A DNA stretch of 64,000 nt, from assembly GCF_002017875.1 (NCBI RefSeq), contig NZ_MUFV01000001.1, forward strand, positions 1,685,001-1,749,000, read 5' to 3'. This DNA is from Deinococcus sp. LM3 (GTDB lineage: Bacteria > Deinococcota > Deinococci > Deinococcales > Deinococcaceae). The notes under the pieces are model-generated. The model had not been told where the DNA came from, searched no databases, and was given only the letters and a program-made list of their open reading frames with translations. Positions 48,701 to 58,063 of this stretch are shown here, in pieces; position 1 is the stretch's first letter, and every line of letters begins with the position of its first letter. The position numbers and the translations under genes were made by a program.

Positions 48701-50556
48701 GCCTGCCCATCGACGTCCTGCCGGTCGGCGAGCAACTGACTGCCCTGACCGTCACCAGCAAGAGCAACCCCCAGGTGTCCGCCTTCGCCGCGCTCGTCCC
48801 GGACGCCCGCGTCAGCGAGCAGCGCCTGACCCCCGAAGGCACCCGCCTGCTGCGCCTGAACAACGCCAGCCCCGTCACCGAAGGCAGCGAAACCCTCGAA
48901 CTGCTCACCCTGGAACGCGACACCGGCAAGGAACTGCGCCGCGTCACCCTGACCCGCAACGTCGACTACATCCTCGACCACCGCACCGGCATCATCACGC
49001 TCGCCCGCGCCCTGGACCGCACGGACGCGCAACTGAACGACCAGATCGTCCTGGCCAGCTACCGCCTCAGCGACCCGCTGCGCCAGCGCAAGGCAGCGTT
49101 CGGCGCGCAGGTCAAGTACACCGGCCAGAACTACACGGTCGGCGCGGCCGCCATCAGCCTCGACCAGACCGTCACGACCGGCGCCCGCGCCACCTACGAC
49201 AACGGCACCACCCGCACCGACGGCCTGCTCGCCTACTCCGGCGGATTCCAGGCCAGCGCCGACCTCAGCACCACCCTCGGCCAGAACACCATCCAGGCGC
49301 GCGTGCGCTACCAGGACGGCACGTACAGCGGCCTCGCGCCCTTCACGCCCGGCCTGACCACCAGCGCCAGCATCGACAGCCGCCTGACGGGCAACCTCAG
49401 CAGCAGCGTCCAGGCCGAATACCACAACACCCTGGGCACCGCCGCCACCGACACCAGCGGCGGCAGCGTCACCGGCCGCGCCGACTACCGCCTCGCGCCG
49501 TTCAGCGTCGGCGCGGGCCTCAAGTACGCCTTCGGGGACCAGTACGGCGTCGGAGCTGTCCTTAGCGCCGGCTACCACCAGAAACCCCTGGACGTGGACA
49601 TCACCCACACCCAGCCGCTGACCGGGAACCTCGACCCCACCACCACCATCACCACCCGCTACGCCATCACCGACGCCGTCAGCGTCGGCCTGAGCGACCA
49701 GATCAACTGGAACAAGGGCCACACCGCCGCCCTGACCCTCGACAGCCGCCTGGGCAACACCAACTACCAGGTCGCCTACGACCTTCCCAACGCCGGCGGC
49801 CAGGGCAACCGCGCCCGTTTCGGCGTCACCACCACCCTGCCCCTCACTGACCGCGTCACCGCCGGCCTGCGCGGCAGCGCCACCTACAACCTCGCCACCG
49901 CCCAGACTGAACTCGGCGCCGGCGCCGACCTGCGCTACGGCACCGACCGAGTCACCGCCACTGCCGGCACGGACCTCACGTACACCGCCAGAGGCTTCGG
50001 CGTGGTCCTGCGCACCGGCGTCACCGGCAGCCTCAGCGACCACCTGAGCCTCACCGCCGACGGCCTGATGGAATTCGGCGCCGGCAAGAACGGCCAGCGC
50101 GCCGCCATCGGCTACGCCTACCGCAACCGCACCTTCAACTCCCTGGGCACCGTCCGCTACATCAACGGCACCCTGGCCGGCAACCAGCCCGAACTGAGCA
50201 GCAACTTCGCCGCCGAGTACCGCCAGCCCACCTGGGCCGTCCGCGCCGGACTGGACACCCGCACCCTCCTGAACGACCCCGACAGCTTCACCGCGCAGTT
50301 CGGCGCCAGCAGCACCTACTACGTCAACGACCGCTTCGGCGTGGGCGTCTGGGGCCGCGCCATCACCCAGCCCGCCAGCGGCACCACCCAGTACGGCTAC
50401 GGCCTCGAAGCGTCCGTCCGCGCCCTGCCCGGCACCTGGATCACCGCCGGGTACAACCCCGCCGGCTTCACCGGCATCGGCAGCACCTACACCAAACAGG
50501 GCGCCTACCTGCGCCTGGACCTGACCCTCGACGAAACCCTCGGACAGAACAGGTAA
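45787..50556 (+). CDS. 1589-aa outer-membrane protein with Ig-like stalk and C-terminal beta-barrel
   Basis: Signal peptide at about 1-24 (TALTALLAVSAGAGA-QE). Residues 25-1050 are beta-sandwich modules (DUF11-type units at about 460 and elsewhere). Near 1050 a VTEGSETLELLTLERDTG...LTRNVDYILDHRTGIITL segment occurs; this recurs in large outer-membrane proteins just before the barrel. Residues about 1100-1589 show alternating polar/hydrophobic strands with aromatic girdles (GGFQASADLSTTLGQ, YRLAPFSVGAGLKYAF, etc.), typical of a many-stranded beta-barrel. Only about two Cys. GTG start 2 nt after the previous stop. Probable anchor or export channel for the other four proteins; that role is inference. 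Confidence 0.88.
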   Translation: MQPDFKRLATALTALLAVSAGAGAQEISTSLPLTTVGDQLTWSVGDQDLALDVPIDGAVRLELYSPRVDQSDYRSDTYYGDEQYDANRSDVTTTFTLIDSDGRAVLTRTFTPGAHDWETLFDQTLPAGRYRLKAVTQGNGKNTFAIRLAGISASVSADRLNVNVHSQDWVPAVNVSSDGQNHVLRMYDGDGPQELQARLRDEQGNVTPLTVSADLGFTDIALPARAGNYTVELRQPATARQFSNTVGFSLTRAGTPEPITISRVDQTGLLRVTAELILPGSVTPTTVDALVGKSTVTVGGTFTQRVAPGTYAVVPGPVPGADVTVDTRSVNVPRNGQGEARIQVRPTASLTLSSDKLDVCVGDTVTLTARAATAYAGELPLDLTLDTPGLNVEGLNSVQGTLSAARPGELRVTGTATQSGPLTVTARLAPWAQEQRVTLNVLADSTVLQLGRDALPDATQGDEVTVTLRVTNTSARPVPYLLLDTPGSGLEALGTTSFTGTLAAGETRALSYRARVTATGTLDLNASLRTPDCAVTQTAAGQLSAQPVPAAEAPAQRRASSVTLPFDAPRQATELIVAHRAPTGAALVPGSSRLDGQPIADPVRGPSGTLYWVLPEPASSPATASGAALRGAVTYDLSHEGPLPTLDAPALLARFKGERSENLEGRVDLNDLNAAQSVTAPTATVTENAGAIKFPLNGSQVRIRDRISVVVEVPADQTARLNVNGMPVPDDQIGEVTTDAERGTRRVTYVGVPLRTGANTLQYGQDSVQVQLVGATARVEVLPGDLIADGSTPLRLRLRALDASGNLTTQSTLTLRSNLEPRTPDQNPTEADYQITLVGGEGELVLNPQSSPTTLKLGVLVGQEVRPYTFEVRPDSSRVGVGVVSATLGLDGNLNLADDLTWTARASYEGPLAGGKLYVSADKDGLPTDRDTLKRFSVYGDSSTESVPLQGIDPVALSYDHPTLRAEYRQTSLPIDVLPVGEQLTALTVTSKSNPQVSAFAALVPDARVSEQRLTPEGTRLLRLNNASPVTEGSETLELLTLERDTGKELRRVTLTRNVDYILDHRTGIITLARALDRTDAQLNDQIVLASYRLSDPLRQRKAAFGAQVKYTGQNYTVGAAAISLDQTVTTGARATYDNGTTRTDGLLAYSGGFQASADLSTTLGQNTIQARVRYQDGTYSGLAPFTPGLTTSASIDSRLTGNLSSSVQAEYHNTLGTAATDTSGGSVTGRADYRLAPFSVGAGLKYAFGDQYGVGAVLSAGYHQKPLDVDITHTQPLTGNLDPTTTITTRYAITDAVSVGLSDQINWNKGHTAALTLDSRLGNTNYQVAYDLPNAGGQGNRARFGVTTTLPLTDRVTAGLRGSATYNLATAQTELGAGADLRYGTDRVTATAGTDLTYTARGFGVVLRTGVTGSLSDHLSLTADGLMEFGAGKNGQRAAIGYAYRNRTFNSLGTVRYINGTLAGNQPELSSNFAAEYRQPTWAVRAGLDTRTLLNDPDSFTAQFGASSTYYVNDRFGVGVWGRAITQPASGTTQYGYGLEASVRALPGTWITAGYNPAGFTGIGSTYTKQGAYLRLDLTLDETLGQNR

Positions 50557-50640
50557 CCCGCACCCACCCGGTGGGGGAGAGGCGGCCCGGCCGTACTCTC
50601 CCCATTTTCCTTCATGAGGACGCAGTTTTCCCCGACCTTT

Positions 50641-50657
50641 GTAAGGCCGTCGCAAGA
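50641..50657 (+). promoter_or_regulatory. GTAAG/GCAAG operator pair before the 1598-aa gene
   Basis: GTAAG at 50641 and GCAAG at 50652, 11 bp apart, matching the pair at 39862/39873 in spacing and in several surrounding bases. A plausible -10 (GAAAAT) lies at about 50668-50673. Suggests shared control of the start and end of the surface locus. Confidence 0.45.
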
Positions 50658-50722
50658 AGTCACGCAGGAAAATTTCACGAAATGACCCGCCCCCCACCCC
50701 ACCCGGAAAGCGAGGACCACAT

Positions 50723-53700
50723 ATGACCGCACCCCCCAGCAGAAGCTCCCGATTCTCCTCCCGGCTCCGGCAGACGGCTGCGGCCCTGCTGGGACTGGCC
50801 GTGACCGGCACGGCCCTGGCAGATCGCCCCCTGCCGACCACGCCCACCTACAAGTTCCAGGGCCGCATCGACTATGTGACCACCGGCGCCAGCTTCCGTA
50901 CCCTCAGAAACTCTGCGACGACGGCTACCGACGCCTGCCAGGTGGGCACCACGGCCACGTCACAGGCTGTGACTGGCGTGCCAGCGGGCGCCACCATTGT
51001 CAAGGCATTGCTGTACTGGGCGGCCTCTGCTGACCGGAACGGTAAGACGGCAACGAATCCAGGCACTGTTCGTAATGACACCGCTGTGACGTTCGATGGG
51101 ATTGCTGTTAACGCACAGACGCAATACGATGATATTCTTCCGGTGATTTCTGGTGGGACAACTTTTGCTTACAATGGGTATTTTGCGAATGTTGCAGATA
51201 TAACGACGTACATATCGGGTCTTGCAGATCCGAATAAGCAGTACACAATGTCGAATCTCACCATAATGTCCAGTAATTTTGGTAATGGTGGACAGTTTTT
51301 GGCCACTGAAGCGGGACTGAACTCATTGCATTGCTTCGACTCTACTGTGCTGGGTGGATGGGGTATGTATATCATCTACGAAACCCCTACTGATACCTAC
51401 AAAAATATGGTGATCTACGAGGGTTTCGACCGCAGCCAGAACGAACTGACCACCCGCACCGTCAATGGACTGGTCGTCCCCAGCGTCTTTGAAGCCAGAA
51501 CGTCTGTCCTGGCCTGGGAAGGCGACGAAACCCTGAACGTCAATACCACGACCAACGTTGCTGAGGCGCTCAGCTTTGGGGCTGGACAGGCGCCCTCGGC
51601 CATCAACAACATCTTCAACGTGGGTGGTGCCCTCAGTGGTCCCCGGCAGGGCATCTTCAACAGCACCATCAGCAGCGGCCTCAGCTCCGGGATCACGGCC
51701 ACCGCGACCGGACGGGACGACGCCTATGGCGTGGACTTCGACACCTTCGACGTGACCAGCAAGGTCACCAGCGGGGCGTCCTCGGCCACCCTGAACATCC
51801 AGGGCAGCCAGGACCTGTTCTACATCAGCAGCGTGCCCCTGCTGATCACCAGTGGCGTCGCTGACCTGTCACTCACCAAGACCGTCAGCAGCGCCGCGCC
51901 CATTCAGGGGGGCAACGTCACGTACACCGTCACGCTGCGCAACGACGGCCCGGACCCCGCCTCCGGCCCGGCCGTTCCCACGGAGAACGTGCAGGTGCGG
52001 GATATCCTGCCTGCCGGACTGAGTTTCGTCAGTTCCTCGGCCGCCACCGGCACCTATGATTCGGCCACGGGCATCTGGAGCGTTCCGAGCCCCGTGACGG
52101 GCGACACGACCACCCTGACGATCACCGCGACCGTCACGGGAACCGGCACGATCACGAACGTCGCAGAGATCATCTCGTCCCCCCAGCCGGACAGCGACTC
52201 GAGAACGAACAACGGCATCACCACCGAAGACGATTACGCCAGCGTTCCCCTCACCGTCTCGCCACCACGCCTGAACGTCAGCAAGTCGTTCTCACCCACG
52301 ACCGTTTCTGCGGGCGGCGTGACGGCCCTGAACATCACGGTCACCAACCCGTACGCGTTCGCCACGAGCGCCCTGGCCATCACGGACAACATCGCGGCCA
52401 CCATGGGCCTGAGCCTGCCGCTGCCGCTGCGGGTCACGGCAAACTCCTGCGCGGGTAGCACCATTGTCACGGGGACCGGCAACACGGTCCTGACGAACGG
52501 TGGCGCAGCCATCGAAAGCAATGACGGGGCCATCCGCCTCACGGGCGGCAGCATCGCCGCGAACGGAACGTGCAGCGTGACCGTGGACGTCACGGTCGTG
52601 AACGCGGGCGCCGCCACCCGCACGAACACCATTCCCGCCGCGAACGTGACCGGCACCGTGAACGCCCAGGCCGCCACGGGCGCCGCGCCCGCCACGGCCA
52701 CCCTGACCACGACCGCCAGCACGGCGGGCGCCCCCTACACCTGCGACGCGCGCTTCTACCAGATCCGTCAGGATACCAGCACGCTGCTGTCGAACCTGTA
52801 CCTGCTGGACCGCAATAACCTCAGCACGGGCGGCGCGGCCCAGTGGGCCGGCGGATTCGGTCCTGGCCTGAATGCCCTGGCGTTCAACAAGGGTGACGGG
52901 TACTTCTACGCGCTGAACATCACGCCGTTCACGACCGGAGCGCCGTTCCGCCTGTACCGTCTGGGGCAGAGCGGTGCGGTCGAGGTGTTCAACACCACCA
53001 TTCCCGCCGGTAGTAGCATCGCGGCGGCCGCCGTGGATTCCACCGGCGTGATGTACGTTCACAGGCTGGCGCAGGAGACGCCGCTGTACCGCATTCAGCT
53101 GCCCACCACGAGCGGCGGCGCCATCAGCATGCTGAGCACCCTGACCCTGTCGCAGGCCCTGCCGATCTTCGACCTGGCGTTCAACCCGGTGAACAACCTG
53201 CTGTACGGCGTGTTCACGCCGGGCGGCGTGATGGAGATCAACCCCACGACCGGCGCTTCCGTGCTGCGCGGCACCTTCCCCGGCTTCACGACCGCCAACG
53301 CCATCGGCAGCGCGTTCTTCGACGTCAGCGGCACCCTGTACGCGTACCAGAACGGCGGCACGTACGGCACTATCAACCTGTCCACCGGGGCCTTCACCAC
53401 CCTGGCGACCGGATCTGTCGCGGCGCAGTCCGACGGGGCGTCCTGCGTGTTCCCGGAAAACCGGATCGACACCGTGAAATCCGTGGGAACCGTCACTGCC
53501 GTCAGCGGGCTGGTGTTCGACGTGCCTTACACCGTGACCGTCAAGAACACCGGGCCGGTCAGCAACCCGAACGTGCAACTCACCGAGAACCTGACCCGCA
53601 CCTTCACGACCGGCACCCTGAGCATCGTGGCCGGCCCGACCGTCACGAGCGGCGCGGTCACGGCGAACAGCGGCTTCAACGGCACCACGAACACCGCGCT

Positions 53701-55519
53701 GCTGACCGGCACGAACACCATGGCGGCCGGGGCCAGCGCGACCGTGACCTTCACGGTGCGTGTGTCCTACCCTGACGCGGCCAGCCTGCCCGCCAGCGGC
53801 AGCGTCCTGAACAACACCGTGTACGCCAGCACGACCGGCAGCGCCAACCCGGGCTACACCTTCGTGGGCGGCACGGCGATTCCCCCGGTGGACCTGCTGG
53901 CAACCGACATCTCGACGAACGGCAACACCCCGCCCGCCACGGCGAACGGGGACACGCAGTCGGCCACGCCCGTCACGCTGCCCGACATCGCTGATCTGGC
54001 GATCGACAAGAGCGGCCCGGCTGCCGTGGGCAGTGGCGGCAGCGTGACGTACACCATCCGCGTGTGGAACAACGGATCCCGGAGCGTGACTGGGGCGAGC
54101 GTGACGGACGCGCTGCCCGCCGGGTTCACGGTGACGGGCCTGAGCTGCGCGGCGACCGGCACGGCCACCTGCGGTACGCAGAGCTTCACGGCCAGCAGCG
54201 TGAGCATCGTCACGGGCACGCTGAGCCTGGACACAAACACGGCCAACGCCACGCCGGACGGCAACTTCCTGACGTACACCCTGACCGGCACCGCGACCGC
54301 GACCGGGAACCTCAGCAACACCGCCAGCGTGACCACGCCTGCCGGGACGACCGACCTGACACCCGCCAACAACACCAGCGCCGCCGTGGTCACGCGCGTG
54401 ATCGACGCCGTGAACGACCCGGCCGTCAACTTCGGCTTCGGCGTGGGCGGCACCGTCACTGTGCTGGGCAACGACACGGTGGGCGGCGCGGCCGCCACCA
54501 CCACCAACGCGACCGTCACCGTCCAGAACAACGGCGGGATCACGGGCCTGACCGTGAACGGCAGTGGACAGCTGGTCGTGCCCGCCGGAACGCCTGCCGG
54601 AACGTACAGCGTCACGTACCAGATCTGCGACGCGACCGTCACGACCGCCTGCGACACGGCGACCGTGCAGGTCACGGTAGACGCTGCCGTCACCAGTGAT
54701 CTGGCGGTCAGCAAGACCGGCCCGGCCTTCGCGCAGCCCGGCGGGACCATCACGTACACCATCCGCGCCTGGAACAACGGCCCCACCGTCAGCAGCGCCA
54801 CCGTGACCGATACCGTCCCCGCCGACCTGACCGGTGTGTCCTGGACCTGCGCCGGCACGGGCGGCGCCACCTGCGGCGCGGCGAGCGGCAGCGGCAACGC
54901 CATCAGTGTCGGGGCGACCCTGCCGGTCGATACCGGCGTGGCAACCACGGCCGACACGGCCTTCGTGACCGTCACCGTGACCGCCACCGCCCCGTCCGCC
55001 GCCACGCTGGAAAGCACCCCGGCCGCCCGGACGATCACGAACACGGCTTCCGTCAGTGGCCCGAACACCGACCCCACGCCTGCGAACAACTCGGCGAGCG
55101 CCGTGACGAACATGGTGTACGGCAAGCTGACCAAGGAGGTCCGGAACGTCACGAAGAACACCGCGTTCGGCACGTCCGGCGGCGGCCTGCCACTGGAAGT
55201 GCTGGAGTACTGCATCGCCTTCCAGAACCTGGGCGGCGCGGCCCTCCCGAACTTCGTGTTGGTCGATCACGTTCCCGGCAACACGAACGCCCTGATCACC
55301 GCCTACGACGCGGACGAGCCCAGCGCGGCGACCGGCTTCGGCGTGAAGCTCACGCGTGGCGCGGTCACCTCGTACCTCAGCAGCAGCGCCGCCGATGCCG
55401 ACGGTGGCCGCCTGACCACCACGGGCGGCACCTTCGCGCGCGGCACCATGACGGTCACGCTGGGCACCCTGGCGGTCGGCGAGTCGGGCCGCGCCTGCTT
55501 CCAGACCACCATCCGCTGA
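50723..55519 (+). CDS. 1598-aa exported DUF11-repeat protein with N-terminal DUF3344-like domain
   Basis: Signal peptide at about 1-34 (LLGLAVTGTALA-DR). Residues 40-385: DUF3344-like beta domain (IVKALLYWAASAD; LGGWGMYIIYETP). Then DUF11 repeats (about 390-510, 525-660). A propeller-like region (about 670-920) with ALAFNKGDGYFYAL and DLAFNPVNNLLYGVF blades follows, then four more DUF11-like units (about 925-1540) and a C-terminal domain. Codons for about residues 110-235 (51050-51420) are strikingly AT-rich, about 40% GC by hand count, against the very GC-rich rest. The frame is intact. ATG 50723 starts the signal peptide directly. 166 nt separate it from the barrel gene, with its own promoter-like sequence. 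Confidence 0.9.
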   Translation: MTAPPSRSSRFSSRLRQTAAALLGLAVTGTALADRPLPTTPTYKFQGRIDYVTTGASFRTLRNSATTATDACQVGTTATSQAVTGVPAGATIVKALLYWAASADRNGKTATNPGTVRNDTAVTFDGIAVNAQTQYDDILPVISGGTTFAYNGYFANVADITTYISGLADPNKQYTMSNLTIMSSNFGNGGQFLATEAGLNSLHCFDSTVLGGWGMYIIYETPTDTYKNMVIYEGFDRSQNELTTRTVNGLVVPSVFEARTSVLAWEGDETLNVNTTTNVAEALSFGAGQAPSAINNIFNVGGALSGPRQGIFNSTISSGLSSGITATATGRDDAYGVDFDTFDVTSKVTSGASSATLNIQGSQDLFYISSVPLLITSGVADLSLTKTVSSAAPIQGGNVTYTVTLRNDGPDPASGPAVPTENVQVRDILPAGLSFVSSSAATGTYDSATGIWSVPSPVTGDTTTLTITATVTGTGTITNVAEIISSPQPDSDSRTNNGITTEDDYASVPLTVSPPRLNVSKSFSPTTVSAGGVTALNITVTNPYAFATSALAITDNIAATMGLSLPLPLRVTANSCAGSTIVTGTGNTVLTNGGAAIESNDGAIRLTGGSIAANGTCSVTVDVTVVNAGAATRTNTIPAANVTGTVNAQAATGAAPATATLTTTASTAGAPYTCDARFYQIRQDTSTLLSNLYLLDRNNLSTGGAAQWAGGFGPGLNALAFNKGDGYFYALNITPFTTGAPFRLYRLGQSGAVEVFNTTIPAGSSIAAAAVDSTGVMYVHRLAQETPLYRIQLPTTSGGAISMLSTLTLSQALPIFDLAFNPVNNLLYGVFTPGGVMEINPTTGASVLRGTFPGFTTANAIGSAFFDVSGTLYAYQNGGTYGTINLSTGAFTTLATGSVAAQSDGASCVFPENRIDTVKSVGTVTAVSGLVFDVPYTVTVKNTGPVSNPNVQLTENLTRTFTTGTLSIVAGPTVTSGAVTANSGFNGTTNTALLTGTNTMAAGASATVTFTVRVSYPDAASLPASGSVLNNTVYASTTGSANPGYTFVGGTAIPPVDLLATDISTNGNTPPATANGDTQSATPVTLPDIADLAIDKSGPAAVGSGGSVTYTIRVWNNGSRSVTGASVTDALPAGFTVTGLSCAATGTATCGTQSFTASSVSIVTGTLSLDTNTANATPDGNFLTYTLTGTATATGNLSNTASVTTPAGTTDLTPANNTSAAVVTRVIDAVNDPAVNFGFGVGGTVTVLGNDTVGGAAATTTNATVTVQNNGGITGLTVNGSGQLVVPAGTPAGTYSVTYQICDATVTTACDTATVQVTVDAAVTSDLAVSKTGPAFAQPGGTITYTIRAWNNGPTVSSATVTDTVPADLTGVSWTCAGTGGATCGAASGSGNAISVGATLPVDTGVATTADTAFVTVTVTATAPSAATLESTPAARTITNTASVSGPNTDPTPANNSASAVTNMVYGKLTKEVRNVTKNTAFGTSGGGLPLEVLEYCIAFQNLGGAALPNFVLVDHVPGNTNALITAYDADEPSAATGFGVKLTRGAVTSYLSSSAADADGGRLTTTGGTFARGTMTVTLGTLAVGESGRACFQTTIR

Positions 55520-55555
55520 CCGCTCCGTAACCCGCTTCACAGTCGGCTCGACTGG

Positions 55556-55586
55556 ACAGGCCCTCCCGCGCGGGGGGCCTGTTTCT
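55556..55586 (+). terminator. Terminator of the surface locus
   Basis: ACAGGCCC / GGGCCTGT stem plus loop, then TTCTG; ends the 1598-aa gene transcript. Confidence 0.75.
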
Positions 55587-55611
55587 GCTGCCGGGCTCTA
55601 CAATCGCGGGC

Positions 55612-56538
<927 letters not shown>

Positions 56539-56608
56539 TCCGGACTCGGGTGGAGGGGTGGCCCACCGGAGCGGAGTCCGTGTCGCTCGGGGCGCGTGGG
56601 GGCAGGGT

Positions 56609-57088
56609 TCAGCGGGTCTGGTCGGGAATCATCAGGGTTTTCAGGGCGGGCCCGCTGCTCCAGACGCCGCGCAGGCTGCCCTGCAGCGCCGAGTTCCGCA
56701 CGGCGTCGTACAGCGCGGGCGGCAGGCTGGCCGACGGGTAGCTGGCGCGTGCGCCGCGCGCGTCGACCTTCACGTCCATCGGGAAGCCCAGGGACACCGT
56801 GGAGATCAGCAGGCCGCCCAGCAGGAAGCCGCCCAGCGCGCCGGCCCCCAGGTGCCAGGGCTGTTCGAGGGGTGAGGGGATCAGGCGGCTGATGGCGAGC
56901 GCCGTGCCGAGGCCCAGCAGCGCCGCGAGGATCAGCGAGGCGGGCGCGCCGGCGCCCAGGGAGTTCGCCAGGAAGCACACGGCGACGCCGGCTGCGCCCC
57001 AGGCGAGGCCGGCCAGTCCGCGCCGGGCGCCCAGCGCGGTCAGGACGGCCCAGAGGGTGACGAGCAGGGCATCGAACCAGGTGATCAC
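56609..57088 (-). CDS. Small membrane protein, possibly CvpA-like
   Basis: 159 aa with about four hydrophobic segments (LLVTLWAVLTALGARRGL, LAGLAWGAAGVAVCFLANS, LILAALLGLGTALAIS, GGFLLGGLLISTVSLG), then a soluble tail ending ALKTLMIPDQTR. The layout resembles CvpA/colicin-V-production proteins, but similarity is not strong enough to assign. GTG 57088 is chosen because TAGACT (57096-57101) lies 7 nt upstream; the longer frame is a shadow of the response regulator. Confidence 0.75.
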   Translation of the reverse strand: MITWFDALLVTLWAVLTALGARRGLAGLAWGAAGVAVCFLANSLGAGAPASLILAALLGLGTALAISRLIPSPLEQPWHLGAGALGGFLLGGLLISTVSLGFPMDVKVDARGARASYPSASLPPALYDAVRNSALQGSLRGVWSSGPALKTLMIPDQTR

Positions 57089-57187
57089 GCCGGTCAGTCT
57101 AGCGGGTCGGGGCTTACAGTTTTGCTGCATTCCGGACCTGGGGGCGTTCGCCCTGTTGTGCGGGCGGGCTTGGCCTACACTGCGGGC

Positions 57188-57832
57188 ATGATTCGCGTGT
57201 TGCTCGTGGACGATCACGCGCTGTTCCGTCAGGGACTGCGCAGCCTGCTGGAATCCGAGGGGATGCGCGTCATCGGGGAGGCCGCCAACGGCCGTGAGGC
57301 GATCCGGTACGCCGCCGACACCCACCCGGACGTGATCCTGATGGACATTCAGATGCCGGAACTCGACGGGGTCAAGGCCACGCAGAGCATCCTGGAGATC
57401 GACCCGGCGGCGCGGGTGATCATGATCACCATGTACCGGCAGGACCGCTACGTGTTCGAGGCGGTCAAGGCCGGAGCGCGCGGGTACGTCCTCAAGGACG
57501 CCGACGCGACCACGCTGCTCGACGTGATCCGGCGGGTCGCGGCGGGCGAGGCGCTGCTGGACGCCGACATGGCCCAGAACGTCCTGGACGACTTCCGGGA
57601 CAAGCGTGAGGAACTGCCCAGCGAGAAGCACGCCGACCTGAACGAACGCGAGACCATGATCCTGAAGCTGCTGGCTCAGGGATTCTCGAACCAGGACATC
57701 GCGCTACGCCTGGACATCAGCGAGAAGACGGTCCGGAACCGCCTCAGCGAGATCTTCACGAAACTGCAACTGAACAACCGCACGCAGGCGGCGCTGTACG
57801 CCATCCGCGAGGGAATCGCGAATCTCGAATGA
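57188..57832 (+). CDS. NarL/LuxR-family response regulator
   Basis: 214 aa. The receiver domain (1-120) has acidic pocket VDDH (Asp8/9), phosphoacceptor Asp53 in LMDIQMPELDG and Lys in YVLKDADA. The LuxR-type HTH domain (about 148-210) has LNERETMILKLLAQGFSNQDIALRL and ISEKTVRNRLSEIF. No histidine kinase is adjacent, so it is an orphan here. TACACT at 57176-57181, 6 nt before ATG, makes it leaderless. Its stop overlaps the next small gene. Confidence 0.95.
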   Translation: MIRVLLVDDHALFRQGLRSLLESEGMRVIGEAANGREAIRYAADTHPDVILMDIQMPELDGVKATQSILEIDPAARVIMITMYRQDRYVFEAVKAGARGYVLKDADATTLLDVIRRVAAGEALLDADMAQNVLDDFRDKREELPSEKHADLNERETMILKLLAQGFSNQDIALRLDISEKTVRNRLSEIFTKLQLNNRTQAALYAIREGIANLE

Positions 57833-58062
57833 GCCGCCGCCAGAAGGTGGCCGCGCCCGTGACCTTCCGCGCCGGCTGCGCGAGGGAGTGGGTGATCGAG
57901 AGTGCCGAGGCCGACCTCGCTTACACCGATCAGGCGTTCCCGGAGTGCCCGACCTGCCCGCACCGCGTCGAACCGGACGGCGGGCCGCCCTTCTGCACCC
58001 TGCGTCCGGTGGGCACCGCGCACCCGTTCGCAGGGCTGGCCGGACTGATCCTCCCGGACTGA
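57829..58062 (+). CDS. Small Cys-containing protein coupled to the response regulator
   Basis: 77 aa, unrecognised. Carries CPTCPHRVEP and a further PPFCTLRP, i.e. a C-x2-C...C cluster that could bind zinc, plus an earlier Cys (RAGCAREW). The ATG overlaps the response-regulator stop (ATGA), so translation is coupled. Ends 1 nt before the ATG of the next gene. Confidence 0.72.
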   Translation: MSRRQKVAAPVTFRAGCAREWVIESAEADLAYTDQAFPECPTCPHRVEPDGGPPFCTLRPVGTAHPFAGLAGLILPD

Positions 58063-58063
58063 C

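Noticed and set aside
39956..55519. Contact-dependent inhibition, two-partner secretion or polymorphic toxin locus
   Set aside because: No C-terminal toxin domain, no small immunity gene, no POTRA/TpsB-like N-terminus on the barrel protein and no HINT or RHS repeats were seen.
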